IMG/VR virus record: IMGVR_UViG_3300042939_000736
Coordinates: 186,001 to 250,000 of that record
DNA length: 64,000 nucleotides
Origin: a virus
Strand: one strand, 5' to 3'
The notes beneath the pieces are model-generated. The model was not told the origin of the DNA and ran no database searches. It saw only the letters and a program-made list of their open reading frames with translations. The translations under genes and the position numbers were made by a program. The stretch's first letter is position 1, and each line of letters starts with the position of its first letter. Positions 39,874-47,884 of this stretch are shown here, in pieces.

Positions 39874-40308
39874 ATGACAATTAAACAAGCACTGAAACAA
39901 AAAAATAAACTGATCAAACAGATCGGTGAAAATACAAAGTTGATGCAAGAGTACAACTCAATTGAAGTTGGAAATGAAAGACCATATAGCTCAAACGAAC
40001 TATTGGTTGAAATAACTAAAGACACAAAGGAGTTGGCAAAGTTAAAAACAAAAATTCACATTGCAAACACACCAGTGTTAGAAGACATCTTTTTTATGTC
40101 GGAGTTAAAATCAATGACTCAATCACTTAAAAAAATGGATTGTACCGAAGGGAAGTCAAATAGAGATAGGTACCGATTGGAAAGTGAAAGTATTAAAACC
40201 TCAGAAATATCTTTGGTTAAACGAAATGAAACAATCAAAGAGTTGGAAGCTCGAATTGAAGAAATCCAAGATCGATTGGATATATTCAACGCAACCACTC
40301 AAATTTAA
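39874..40308 (+). CDS. DIP1984/septicolysin-family-like protein
   Basis: The layout fits the DIP1984 family as I recall it: helical N-terminus MTIKQALKQKNKLIKQIGEN, a middle KTKIHIANTPVLEDIFFMSE, then RDRYRLESESIKTSEISLV and a C-terminal coiled coil ending in FNATTQI. 144 aa is close to family size. Function unknown despite the 'septicolysin' name. It has no leader or TATTTAT promoter. Confidence 0.6.
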   Translation: MTIKQALKQKNKLIKQIGENTKLMQEYNSIEVGNERPYSSNELLVEITKDTKELAKLKTKIHIANTPVLEDIFFMSELKSMTQSLKKMDCTEGKSNRDRYRLESESIKTSEISLVKRNETIKELEARIEEIQDRLDIFNATTQI

Positions 40309-40486
40309 TATGGTTTGTGGGTAGGGTCAAAATGATATGTGTTCTACAATTAGAGACTGAATAGTCAGATAATTGATCGTGATAAAGTAATGGTCCCAAA
40401 CTCATTATTCAAAGACTCAAAAGTCATTTGATTAAAATTTAAAACTCTTGATGACATAATTTTAATCCTCGAAACAAACTATATGG

Positions 40487-40514
40487 AACCCTCACAGAAA
40501 TGTGGGGGTTTTTT
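40487..40514 (+). terminator. Intrinsic terminator
   Basis: AACCCTCAC / GTGGGGGTT stem and T6. The 40309-40486 stretch before it holds no gene I can support. Confidence 0.75.
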
Positions 40515-40524
40515 AGTTGTAAGA

Positions 40525-40531
40525 TATTTAT
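40525..40531 (+). promoter_or_regulatory. Candidate late promoter motif TATTTAT
   Basis: Ends 5 nt before the ATG at 40537. Confidence 0.5.
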
Positions 40532-40536
40532 TTCAT

Positions 40537-41157
40537 ATGAAAATCATTGTTACCGAATCACAGTTAAGACGATACCTTGTTAAAGAATCTACAGAAGAAT
40601 CTGTTGATTTGGAAATGAATCAATCAATAGACACAACAATAAATGAACTACACCCCAACGTTATTCCAAAATTCCAAAAATTAGTAAACGCGTGGAAAGC
40701 TAAGGGATACAAATTTAAAATTACCGACGGATTTAGAACATTTGATGAACAAGAAAACGAATTCCAAAAAGGAACTAGTAAAGCTCGTGGTGGTCTTGGG
40801 ATTCACAATTATGGTCATGCGATTGATGTTTATATGTGGAATGGAAAAAATTGGGATAAACCATCTGACGCAATGTTAAAAGTTGCCGTGAACAATGGTT
40901 TTGAATCATACGGTCTTTCTTGGGGTTGGGATTTTTATCACGTACAATATACAAAAGAATTCACAGGTCAAAAAGGTGGTGATGCTAATTTCATAAAAAA
41001 ATACGGAAAACAATTAATCGATTCTTATTCCAAAATTTCATCTGAAGACAAAAAGAAAATGAAAAAAAATATTGACGCTAAATTTAAACAGGGGAATGGC
41101 GGTTACAAAGATTTAATTAATAAATGGTTGGACTTATATAGCCCCTTCAAAGATTAA
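40537..41157 (+). CDS. Leader-bearing M15 peptidoglycan peptidase
   Basis: Leader MKIIVTESQLRRYLVKES, then a VanY/L-alanyl-D-glutamate-peptidase-type domain: GFRTFDEQ, GIHNYGHAIDVY (zinc ligands His90, Asp97), and WGWDFYHVQY (catalytic Asp132, ligand His135). Start at 40537 is set by the TATTTAT motif. Such enzymes cut peptide cross-links of the cell wall. With a leader it is more likely a virion-borne entry enzyme than a lysis endolysin; no signal peptide. Confidence 0.88.
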   Translation: MKIIVTESQLRRYLVKESTEESVDLEMNQSIDTTINELHPNVIPKFQKLVNAWKAKGYKFKITDGFRTFDEQENEFQKGTSKARGGLGIHNYGHAIDVYMWNGKNWDKPSDAMLKVAVNNGFESYGLSWGWDFYHVQYTKEFTGQKGGDANFIKKYGKQLIDSYSKISSEDKKKMKKNIDAKFKQGNGGYKDLINKWLDLYSPFKD

Positions 41158-41193
41158 AATTTTTTTGACAAATATTTTTTTTATCATTAATTT

Positions 41194-41201
41194 TAAATTT
41201 G
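41194..41201 (+). promoter_or_regulatory. Host-like promoter -7 element TAAATTTG
   Basis: Fits TAnnTTTG and ends 3 nt before the ATG at 41205. Confidence 0.4.
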
Positions 41202-41204
41202 AAG

Positions 41205-41354
41205 ATGAAAAATTTAGGATTGTTTATTGCAGGAATTGTTACCGCAATTTTGGCTTTGTTATATTTACCACCATTTATAATTTATCTTATTGGTTGTTTT
41301 CAGATTGGGTCATGGATTGGATCTTATATTCAAAACAAAAGATTTGAAGATTAA
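41205..41354 (+). CDS. Small membrane protein, 49 aa
   Basis: MKNLGLFIAGIVTAILALLY then PPFIIYLIGCFQIGSWIG: two membrane segments and a charged end. Directly after the M15 gene, so a holin-like role is conceivable but unproven. Confidence 0.5.
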   Translation: MKNLGLFIAGIVTAILALLYLPPFIIYLIGCFQIGSWIGSYIQNKRFED

Positions 41355-41392
41355 TTAATAATTGGTAACTTATACTGTTTTTATTTCACAAA

Positions 41393-41399
41393 TATTTAT
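41393..41399 (+). promoter_or_regulatory. Candidate late promoter motif TATTTAT
   Basis: Ends 5 nt before the ATG at 41405. Confidence 0.45.
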
Positions 41400-41404
41400 T
41401 TTAT

Positions 41405-41704
41405 ATGGTGAATATACCCACATTTTTACTCAGAAGATTTGACGGTCACAAGATAGAAAAGACGATGAAAAAAATTGCCGGTCAAGTTTATTTTGGTACT
41501 GACAACAAACAAGAATTCAAAGATGAACTTGTTTATAGAACTCTTTCTAATTATTTTTGGACAAAATATAATTTCGATATTACACAACTCAGTGACGATG
41601 AATTGATATCTATGAATGAATTAATTTTTAAAATCTTTGAACCACTTATGAATGTATATTATTCAGGTCTTAAAAAAAATTACCCGAGTCCAAAAACAAA
41701 TTAA
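41405..41704 (+). CDS. LRR-module protein, 99 aa
   Basis: MVNIPTFLLRRFDGHKIEKT followed by the helical module; similar to the 34787 protein (FGTDNKQEFKDELVYRTLSN vs SNSLEEFKWKLVTATLEN). No cleavable leader. Confidence 0.6.
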   Translation: MVNIPTFLLRRFDGHKIEKTMKKIAGQVYFGTDNKQEFKDELVYRTLSNYFWTKYNFDITQLSDDELISMNELIFKIFEPLMNVYYSGLKKNYPSPKTN

Positions 41705-41739
41705 TTTTATTTTATTAAAAAATTTTTGAAATTCATAAA

Positions 41740-41746
41740 TATTTAT
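41740..41746 (+). promoter_or_regulatory. Candidate late promoter motif TATTTAT
   Basis: 13 nt before the ATG at 41760; a second copy at 41755-41761 overlaps the start codon. Confidence 0.45.
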
Positions 41747-41759
41747 AATAAAAATATTT

Positions 41760-42266
41760 ATGGAAACAAATAGATTTAAACAACTTTTAGAATCAACTCT
41801 TGGAAATGTTAAACCATTAATTTCTGAACAAAGAGTAAACCAATCATCAATTCAAACAGTTGAACAATATGTTGTAAAATGTCTTACAGACATTAACAAT
41901 TTCATTTTAAAAACAAACAAGGAACAAAAGAAAAATGTACCAATAATTAAATATACCGTTAAAAGAATGAATGTTGCCGCTGATCCATCATACGGGACAA
42001 GACAAACTGTAGAAGTTCCTCAATATACCTTGATGATAAACGGAGTACAGGCACCCGCACAATTAGATTTTGGTGTTTATTTAAATAACCCAAATACTTT
42101 TTTTAGAATTTGGAAAGATACTTTAGGTAATACAGATTGGTTATTGAAAAACATCAAAGATACGCAAATTCTTCCTATAATACAAAATATAGATAAAAAA
42201 TACTACGATTTATCTTTTAGAGCAACGCAGCAAGGTAACAAACAATCCCCTGTAAAAAAACCATAA
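41760..42266 (+). CDS. Leader-bearing protein, 168 aa (METNRFKQLLES type)
   Basis: Leader METNRFKQLLESTLGNVKPL then I-S-E-Q at residues 21-24, shared with 37949; body unrelated and unrecognised (beta-rich, RQTVEVPQYTLMINGVQAPA). Confidence 0.7.
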   Translation: METNRFKQLLESTLGNVKPLISEQRVNQSSIQTVEQYVVKCLTDINNFILKTNKEQKKNVPIIKYTVKRMNVAADPSYGTRQTVEVPQYTLMINGVQAPAQLDFGVYLNNPNTFFRIWKDTLGNTDWLLKNIKDTQILPIIQNIDKKYYDLSFRATQQGNKQSPVKKP

Positions 42267-42287
42267 GACACATAAAGTTACTTACAG

Positions 42288-42318
42288 AAAAACCTCATCT
42301 TCAAAAGATGAGGTTTTT
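42288..42318 (+). terminator. Intrinsic terminator
   Basis: AAACCTCATCTT / AAGATGAGGTTT long stem with a 3-nt loop and T-run. Confidence 0.85.
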
Positions 42319-42331
42319 TATTTTCTTTATG

Positions 42332-42338
42332 TATTTAT
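42332..42338 (+). promoter_or_regulatory. Candidate late promoter motif TATTTAT
   Basis: 16 nt before the ATG at 42355. Confidence 0.45.
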
Positions 42339-42354
42339 AACGTATATATTAATT

Positions 42355-42537
42355 ATGACAAACGAACAAAAAGCACAAAAGTATAACGAACTAATGTACG
42401 AATATACTAGAACACAGAACAAAATTTCATCAATCAAAGGTGAATCATTGGAATTAAATCAAAAACAAATCCATGAAGTAAGATTATTGGAAGACAAGTT
42501 AAGGTTTTTGATGCAAATGGCAGCGAAACTTCATTAA
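42355..42537 (+). CDS. Small coiled-coil protein, 60 aa
   Basis: Paralogue of the 60-aa protein at 2286-2468 with the same length and spacing (ISSIK...ELNQKQ...LEDKLRFL). Here it is under a late-type promoter, whereas the other copy is in the 0-3 kb block. Confidence 0.6.
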   Translation: MTNEQKAQKYNELMYEYTRTQNKISSIKGESLELNQKQIHEVRLLEDKLRFLMQMAAKLH

Positions 42538-42555
42538 TTTTTATTTTTTTTATTG

Positions 42556-42562
42556 TATTTAT
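42556..42562 (+). promoter_or_regulatory. Candidate late promoter motif TATTTAT
   Basis: 28 nt before the ATG at 42591. Confidence 0.45.
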
Positions 42563-42590
42563 AATAAAAATAAATTACCAAATAAAAAAA

Positions 42591-43229
42591 ATGAAAAACT
42601 TTATAATAACTGAATCAGAAAAACAAAGAATTTTAGAAATGCACCAAAGTGCAACGTCAAGACAATATTTAAAAGAAAATGAAGATGAATGGATAGACAT
42701 GTCAAATGATATGGAAACAGAATCAGATTTTTCAATGATAGATTTAAAAAATGACAGAAATTTCAAAAGATTGGTTTCATTTCTTAAAAGAAATCCTGAT
42801 GCCGCTATGGATATCAAAAATTCTTTAGAAATGAATATCAATGAGGCTCAAAAATACTATGATTATAGTGATGATCGTGGAAAAAAAGAAATTACTAGAA
42901 ATCAGTATCTTAAAAGAAAACTAATTAATTATGGTATATTTGGATTATTAGGGGCTGCAATTGGTGCAACAATGGGAGCCATGGCTGGTGACCAAGTTTT
43001 AGAAGCCGCTCTTCTTATGGCTGGAATGGGTGGTACCGTGGGAGCGGAACTTGCTGGTCAGATTGGTAGAGAAAGAGTCAAAGACGAACCACCAACAGAC
43101 GAAACTTCGATAGAAGATGACGAAACATTAAGTGAACGTTGGTCACAAAAATACAAAAGATCAATAGATTGTAATAACCCAAAGGGTTTTTCACAAAAAG
43201 CCCATTGTCAAGGTAGAAAAAAAAGATAA
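42591..43229 (+). CDS. Leader-bearing membrane-active protein, 212 aa
   Basis: Leader MKNFIITESEKQRILEMH, then L-K-E at residue 29. A Gly/Ala-rich hydrophobic pair (GIFGLLGAAIGATMGAMAG, AALLMAGMGGTVGAELAG) suggests membrane insertion like glycine-zipper proteins. The C-terminus DCNNPKGFSQKAHCQGRKKR is a conserved tail I recognise from phage proteins. A virion protein that enters the host membrane is a plausible role. Confidence 0.65.
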   Translation: MKNFIITESEKQRILEMHQSATSRQYLKENEDEWIDMSNDMETESDFSMIDLKNDRNFKRLVSFLKRNPDAAMDIKNSLEMNINEAQKYYDYSDDRGKKEITRNQYLKRKLINYGIFGLLGAAIGATMGAMAGDQVLEAALLMAGMGGTVGAELAGQIGRERVKDEPPTDETSIEDDETLSERWSQKYKRSIDCNNPKGFSQKAHCQGRKKR

Positions 43230-43232
43230 ACC

Positions 43233-43258
43233 AAACCCCGCGTTAATGTGGGGTTTTA
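43233..43258 (+). terminator. Intrinsic terminator
   Basis: AAACCCC / GGGGTTT stem with a T-rich tail. Confidence 0.75.
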
Positions 43259-43269
43259 TTTTTATGTAA

Positions 43270-43276
43270 TATTTAT
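43270..43276 (+). promoter_or_regulatory. Candidate late promoter motif TATTTAT
   Basis: 13 nt before the ATG at 43290. Confidence 0.45.
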
Positions 43277-43289
43277 AAAATAAAAAATT

Positions 43290-44192
43290 ATGAAAAAAGT
43301 ATTTAAAAAAATTAGTAAGTTGTTTTCCAAAAACAAAACGGTATCGGTAGATCCAAATACAATCGAAGGTGTGATTGTAAGCACACTTAACACAATTATT
43401 CAATCACCACAAGTACAGGACATGACATTCAAAGTGTCTTCGTCTTGTGATAAAACATCTGTTTTAAACGACATTGAATTTTGTAACGAAGTTTATGTTC
43501 ACGATAAATATACTTGGAGTGTTGTTGATGATGCTTGTATTGATGCTTGTAATGTGGCATATGACATTTGTCATGGCGGATGCTCTGCGATAGATTGGAC
43601 ATGTAATAACTGTTGTACTAAAGAATGTAAACAAGGAAGAGATGCTTGTAAAAGTCTTTGTGGTTATTTAGATATGACAGGAGGTTACGAGTTCAGACTT
43701 ATGAACATAAAAGGTGTTGGTGGTATTCAAGTAACAAATGTATATGATATGATACCAAAGTCTGATGTAGATAACGTATTTAGTATTACTATGGATTTAA
43801 ATGTTCCAAAAGTTACCGCTCAGGCATATTATAAGATTTGGCAAGACCCTATTCCTGCTATGACTGGAACAATTCCTGTGGTTGCATCTAATGTTACAGG
43901 AAAAGCAACCGGAACTTTAATTATTTCTTGTGATGAAAATAATCCTTCTGAATCAGGTTACTATTTACATATTGACACAATAGAAATTAACATACCTAAA
44001 AATGTATTTGATTCAAATATTTTATTAACTGCGGTGTCTATCTTTGGAATGGACATTCAATACTTAACAGGTGGTATTGTTGATCTTGATCAAATGTTGT
44101 TAGATTTAGCGGACGGTGAGTTGGCAGATGTTGTTGTTGATGTCTTAAACGATATTTTGGATGATTATAAATTAATGGATGCAAATTGTTGA
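43290..44192 (+). CDS. Cys-rich protein, 300 aa
   Basis: Basic N-terminus (KKVFKKISKLFSKNK), then a Cys cluster (CIDACNVAYDICHGGCSAID, CNNCCTKECKQGRDACKSLC) that could form disulfides or bind metal, within a long beta-rich domain reminiscent of lipid-binding barrels. No signal peptide or standard leader. Function unknown. Confidence 0.6.
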   Translation: MKKVFKKISKLFSKNKTVSVDPNTIEGVIVSTLNTIIQSPQVQDMTFKVSSSCDKTSVLNDIEFCNEVYVHDKYTWSVVDDACIDACNVAYDICHGGCSAIDWTCNNCCTKECKQGRDACKSLCGYLDMTGGYEFRLMNIKGVGGIQVTNVYDMIPKSDVDNVFSITMDLNVPKVTAQAYYKIWQDPIPAMTGTIPVVASNVTGKATGTLIISCDENNPSESGYYLHIDTIEINIPKNVFDSNILLTAVSIFGMDIQYLTGGIVDLDQMLLDLADGELADVVVDVLNDILDDYKLMDANC

Positions 44193-44195
44193 TAA

Positions 44196-44684
44196 ATGAA
44201 ATCCAAATTAGAAAGTCTAAATGATACTAGTTTATCAAGATATCTTAATTATGTAAAAAACGCATTATCTAATGTTGTTGATATTGAAACGATAGAATTC
44301 ACTGAATTTTATGAAAAATTAACTTATGATCTTGATTTAGAAAGAAAAATTTTTTCCCCAATAAGAGGTGGTGATAGGTATGATGTAGAATACATCTTTG
44401 CATGTTTTTCATTAAATAATTACGGAAATAATAATTTCGACCCGAATGATTTAATGAGACCTGATCAGAAAGGGTTTACAGTTAACTATATGCTAGATGA
44501 AAGAGAATTAACTAGACGAACCTACAGGATAAAGATGGAAACTTATCTTACGCGAAGAGATTTTGACACATCATATCTTTGGCAACTTAAAAATGAAGAC
44601 GAAATCGATCCATGGTCATGGGAACATGTTGACACAGATTATTTGGATAGTGATTTTGTGGATGATGATTTTGATATACATTAA
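44196..44684 (+). CDS. Hypothetical acidic protein, 162 aa
   Basis: Starts MKSKLESLNDTSLSRYLNYV; acidic Asp-rich end (DSDFVDDDFDIH). Follows the Cys-rich gene by 3 nt, so likely cotranscribed. No family recognised. Confidence 0.55.
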   Translation: MKSKLESLNDTSLSRYLNYVKNALSNVVDIETIEFTEFYEKLTYDLDLERKIFSPIRGGDRYDVEYIFACFSLNNYGNNNFDPNDLMRPDQKGFTVNYMLDERELTRRTYRIKMETYLTRRDFDTSYLWQLKNEDEIDPWSWEHVDTDYLDSDFVDDDFDIH

Positions 44685-44695
44685 AATTTTATATT

Positions 44696-45247
44696 ATGAA
44701 GTTTATTATAAATGAAAACCAATTTGCCGGATTAAGACAGAAACTTAGAAATTCAATTGAAACGGTAGGTGTATACGAAACTTTGAGAAGGTATAATATT
44801 ACATTAAATATTTTATCGGTAATCTTCGATGGGAACATGCCTGACACATCTTGTTATGATTTGTATGAATTAATTAGAGTATATCTAAGACAAAAAAAGT
44901 TCAAAGAAAAAACTTATAAAAATTTGACATTTAAGTTTAGCTTCGATTCTATGGGTGGGGTTTTAGAATTTGAATGTGAAGATAAAATAAAAAATGATTT
45001 TGTAACAGCGTTTGCTACACCATATTGGGATGGAGAGTGTCACCTTCCAATAGATTTTCAATATTTTGGTTTTATTGGTGGAGGACCAGAATCCGAATTT
45101 GAAATAAGTGGTGATTATTTCTACATTGAAGATTTACCAAATAAATTTAACAGTTTCAACGATGTAATAAAATGGCTAAATGAAGACTATTTAATAATAC
45201 TTTACGATAAGTGTAAAGAAGTTTTTGAATATATGAGAGAACAATGA
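44696..45247 (+). CDS. Leader-bearing protein, 183 aa
   Basis: Leader MKFIINENQFAGLRQKL, then SIETVGVYETLRRYNITLNI, which resembles a diverged KAVGG-type module. The rest is beta-rich (FIGGGPESEFEISGDYFYIE). Overlaps the next gene by ATGA. Confidence 0.6.
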   Translation: MKFIINENQFAGLRQKLRNSIETVGVYETLRRYNITLNILSVIFDGNMPDTSCYDLYELIRVYLRQKKFKEKTYKNLTFKFSFDSMGGVLEFECEDKIKNDFVTAFATPYWDGECHLPIDFQYFGFIGGGPESEFEISGDYFYIEDLPNKFNSFNDVIKWLNEDYLIILYDKCKEVFEYMREQ

Positions 45248-46101
45248 AAATAATAATTTCTGAAAAACAATATAGAGCACTTAAGAGTAAATTTCTAAAC
45301 GAAAATGAAGAACTCAATCAGTATGGATTAACTGACAGTGAAATGCGTGAAGTTGAAAAGGTTGCCGAAGAAGAAACTAATGATAGTATTGAAAGATTAA
45401 AAAATAATATAAAAGAGTTGGAGGATGAGGTTAAATTCTATTCAAATTATGACTTTTCTAATATTGATGATGAAAAAGTTAAAGAACATATTATTAAAAA
45501 CTGGATTGAGCCAAAGAAAAAAGAGTTAGTAAAATTAAAAAAGAGTCTTGATGAATTTAATTTTGAAGATTGGAAACAAAGAGTTATGCAGTGGCATTTA
45601 TATAGTGCTGGAGGTGTGGGATATTCTTTTAGATATGAAAGATATAAGAACGAGGCTTTAAATAGAAATTTAACTAAAGAAGATATAATTGATCTATTTG
45701 TTACCGCATTAGAAGGTGGATCTAACTATTGGTATTATATGGACTTACCTGACAACATAAAAAGTTATGGTCAGTATATATCTGAAGCCGTAGGTGAATA
45801 CATTCTACAGGGAGGTAAAATATATTTTTACGATGATGAATTAAGGTCTGAAGTAATGTATAACTTAAGAAAGGGCGAGTATAAGATAGAAGGAGATATA
45901 ATTGACCAAAAAAGATTTGATGAAGACATAGAAGAAACATATTTAGGATATGTTGATATGGATAAAATTTTAGATGCAATATCTCTAATAAAAAAAGAAT
46001 ATCCAAACATTTGGGAAAATATATTATTAGAACAAAGTGATGCGGGTGACGCTGACGTTTTTTTACAACTTAGTGTTATGGGTGAAGTGGTTTTTGGGTG
46101 A
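45244..46101 (+). CDS. Leader-bearing conserved phage-type protein, 285 aa
   Basis: Leader MKIIISEKQYRALKSKFLNE. Coiled coil, then a conserved C-terminal domain: LFVTALEGGSNYWYYMDLP, ILQGGKIYFYDDE, and the end EQSDAGDADVFLQLSVMGEV, then VFG. I recall this 'TALEGGSNYW...DADVxLQxxxFGEVVFG' pattern from phage and mobile-element proteins; function unknown. Confidence 0.7.
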   Translation: MKIIISEKQYRALKSKFLNENEELNQYGLTDSEMREVEKVAEEETNDSIERLKNNIKELEDEVKFYSNYDFSNIDDEKVKEHIIKNWIEPKKKELVKLKKSLDEFNFEDWKQRVMQWHLYSAGGVGYSFRYERYKNEALNRNLTKEDIIDLFVTALEGGSNYWYYMDLPDNIKSYGQYISEAVGEYILQGGKIYFYDDELRSEVMYNLRKGEYKIEGDIIDQKRFDEDIEETYLGYVDMDKILDAISLIKKEYPNIWENILLEQSDAGDADVFLQLSVMGEVVFG

Positions 46102-46157
46102 TAAAAACCATTAAAAAATTAATTTGTGTTTGAAATTATTTTATTTTAAACATTCAA

Positions 46158-46164
46158 TATTTAT
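46158..46164 (+). promoter_or_regulatory. Candidate late promoter motif TATTTAT
   Basis: 13 nt before the ATG at 46178, which selects that start. Confidence 0.45.
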
Positions 46165-46177
46165 AAATAAAACATCT

Positions 46178-47209
46178 ATGAAAAGATTACTGATAAACGA
46201 ACAGGAAAAACTAAGGATATTAAATCTTTATGGTACATCAAAAAATATAATAAAAGAAGAAGTTGTAATCCCATTTTCACAACAATCTGTTTATGATTCA
46301 GGTTCATCCGATCCTGCAAAATTTATAAATGACTTTGTAACAAACTTAATAAAAAAAATTGACGCAGACCCAACGGCAAAAACAATGAGATTAAGTGGTC
46401 AAATGGTATTAAGTCGAGGTACTTTTGCCGCAGGTGCAAGTAATTCTTGGGGTAAGTCCGCAACGGGTTTTGATAGAACGAATGACATGAAACCGGCAAA
46501 ACCAAGTGAAACGGTTTTGTATCAAAAAAATTATGATTTGGCATTAGAAAGGGCTAATAAATTTGAAGAAGCTTTATGGCCAATATTAGACAAATATAAA
46601 ATAAAAAAATCAACCGATCTTTCTGAAGTTAAAACACTGGCATATGTTGTTGACACTGGAGGAAAAAGTGATTCTGCTAGAGACACCACCAAATACCCAA
46701 ATCCAGGTCAAAAAATAAATGTAAACTTAGTTTTTGAATATTCACAAAAACTTGAAGAAAATAAAGACGCAACTAAGATCACATCTTTGAATCAATTTAG
46801 AAAAAACTTTGTTTTAACTGGTTCTTACTACTGTAATGGTAAAAATGGTCTTGGTGTTAGTGCAAATGTTGATACTTATTCTAACCAATGTGCCAAACTA
46901 CCAGCAAACCTAAAAGATGGGAACCACATTTCCGCATGGGAAATAAAATGGAATCCAAACGTAATGAAAAATCCATATACTGTACCTCTATATCGATGGA
47001 ATTTTTATTGGGGTGCTGACGGAAAAATAAAATCTATAGTTGGACAACAATTCAATAACGAAGCAAAATATCCGGTAAATAAAATATTTCCACCATCACA
47101 AAATGTTTCTAAAGATGACAAAACACTATTATATATGATGGGACTAAATGATAATCAAACGGCGACTGGCGGTGCTTTATATACTAAATTGATAAAACCT
47201 TACATTTAA
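46178..47209 (+). CDS. Leader-bearing protein, 343 aa, possibly OmpA-like
   Basis: Leader MKRLLINEQEKLRILNLYG, then I-I-K-E at residue 27. The body has an MRLSGQMVLSRGTFAAGASN ... YDLALERANKFEEALWPIL layout that recalls OmpA-like peptidoglycan-binding domains, with long polar insertions. This identification is tentative. Convergent 4-nt overlap with the next minus gene. Confidence 0.6.
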   Translation: MKRLLINEQEKLRILNLYGTSKNIIKEEVVIPFSQQSVYDSGSSDPAKFINDFVTNLIKKIDADPTAKTMRLSGQMVLSRGTFAAGASNSWGKSATGFDRTNDMKPAKPSETVLYQKNYDLALERANKFEEALWPILDKYKIKKSTDLSEVKTLAYVVDTGGKSDSARDTTKYPNPGQKINVNLVFEYSQKLEENKDATKITSLNQFRKNFVLTGSYYCNGKNGLGVSANVDTYSNQCAKLPANLKDGNHISAWEIKWNPNVMKNPYTVPLYRWNFYWGADGKIKSIVGQQFNNEAKYPVNKIFPPSQNVSKDDKTLLYMMGLNDNQTATGGALYTKLIKPYI

Positions 47210-47772
47210 AAGTAACCTACAGTAACAAAATTTACTGTTGTGTATATTTTATTTGATTTAGACTTTTTTACTGAACAACTTATCATACCTGAAAATCCAT
47301 TCGGATCTTTAAACATTGATTCGATTGTTAATTTGTGATTCTTTGAGGATAACCAACCGTTAAAAATTGATTTTGACAAATCATCATAAGTCAAAAAATT
47401 ACCTTCGGCCATTGAAATTATTTCTGCCGATTGATCGATGAAAAGTATACTCGGATTTTTTGAACCACATTTCCCATTTGTAAAATTAAATAATTCTGAG
47501 TACAACATTGTGTTCAATCCTTCGTTATTCACATCCATTTCCAAATGAAAGGGACTATCTTGTTTAGAATTCAAAGTTGAAGTTTTATCAGAAACACTGT
47601 CTCTAAGAGTTTTGGATGAATAAAGTTCACAAAGACCAAGTGATTTTCTATATGTATTAATTTGATAAAGTACTTTTGTTTCTAACAAGGTGAAATTGAA
47701 ATTATTGTAGTCAATTTTTTGTGATAAAGTTGTAAATGATAATAAAAAACAAAATAACAAGATCGACTTCAT
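47206..47772 (-). CDS. Secreted CAP/SCP-like protein, 188 aa
   Basis: Signal peptide MKSILLFCFLLSFTTLSQ. LETKVLYQINTYRKSLGLCE and IFNGWLSSKNHKLTIESMF match the CAP superfamily pattern (N-x-x-R-xx-xG-L; W-xxSxxH). Family roles range from proteases to lipid binding. Host-like promoter, no leader. Probably exported. Confidence 0.65.
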   Translation of the reverse strand: MKSILLFCFLLSFTTLSQKIDYNNFNFTLLETKVLYQINTYRKSLGLCELYSSKTLRDSVSDKTSTLNSKQDSPFHLEMDVNNEGLNTMLYSELFNFTNGKCGSKNPSILFIDQSAEIISMAEGNFLTYDDLSKSIFNGWLSSKNHKLTIESMFKDPNGFSGMISCSVKKSKSNKIYTTVNFVTVGYF

Positions 47773-47789
47773 AACAATTTTAATATATA

Positions 47790-47797
47790 CAAAGATA
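47790..47797 (-). promoter_or_regulatory. Host-like promoter -7 element TATCTTTG (minus)
   Basis: TAnnTTTG match 17 nt upstream of the start at 47772. Confidence 0.55.
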
Positions 47798-47862
47798 GTG
47801 TTTTTTAATATCGCTAACTAATTATAACTAAAAAAATATACAGATTTTTTTCTGTTGGTTGA

Positions 47863-47869
47863 TATTTAT
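47863..47869 (+). promoter_or_regulatory. Candidate late promoter motif TATTTAT
   Basis: 15 nt before the ATG at 47885. Confidence 0.45.
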
Positions 47870-47884
47870 AATAAAAATAATTTT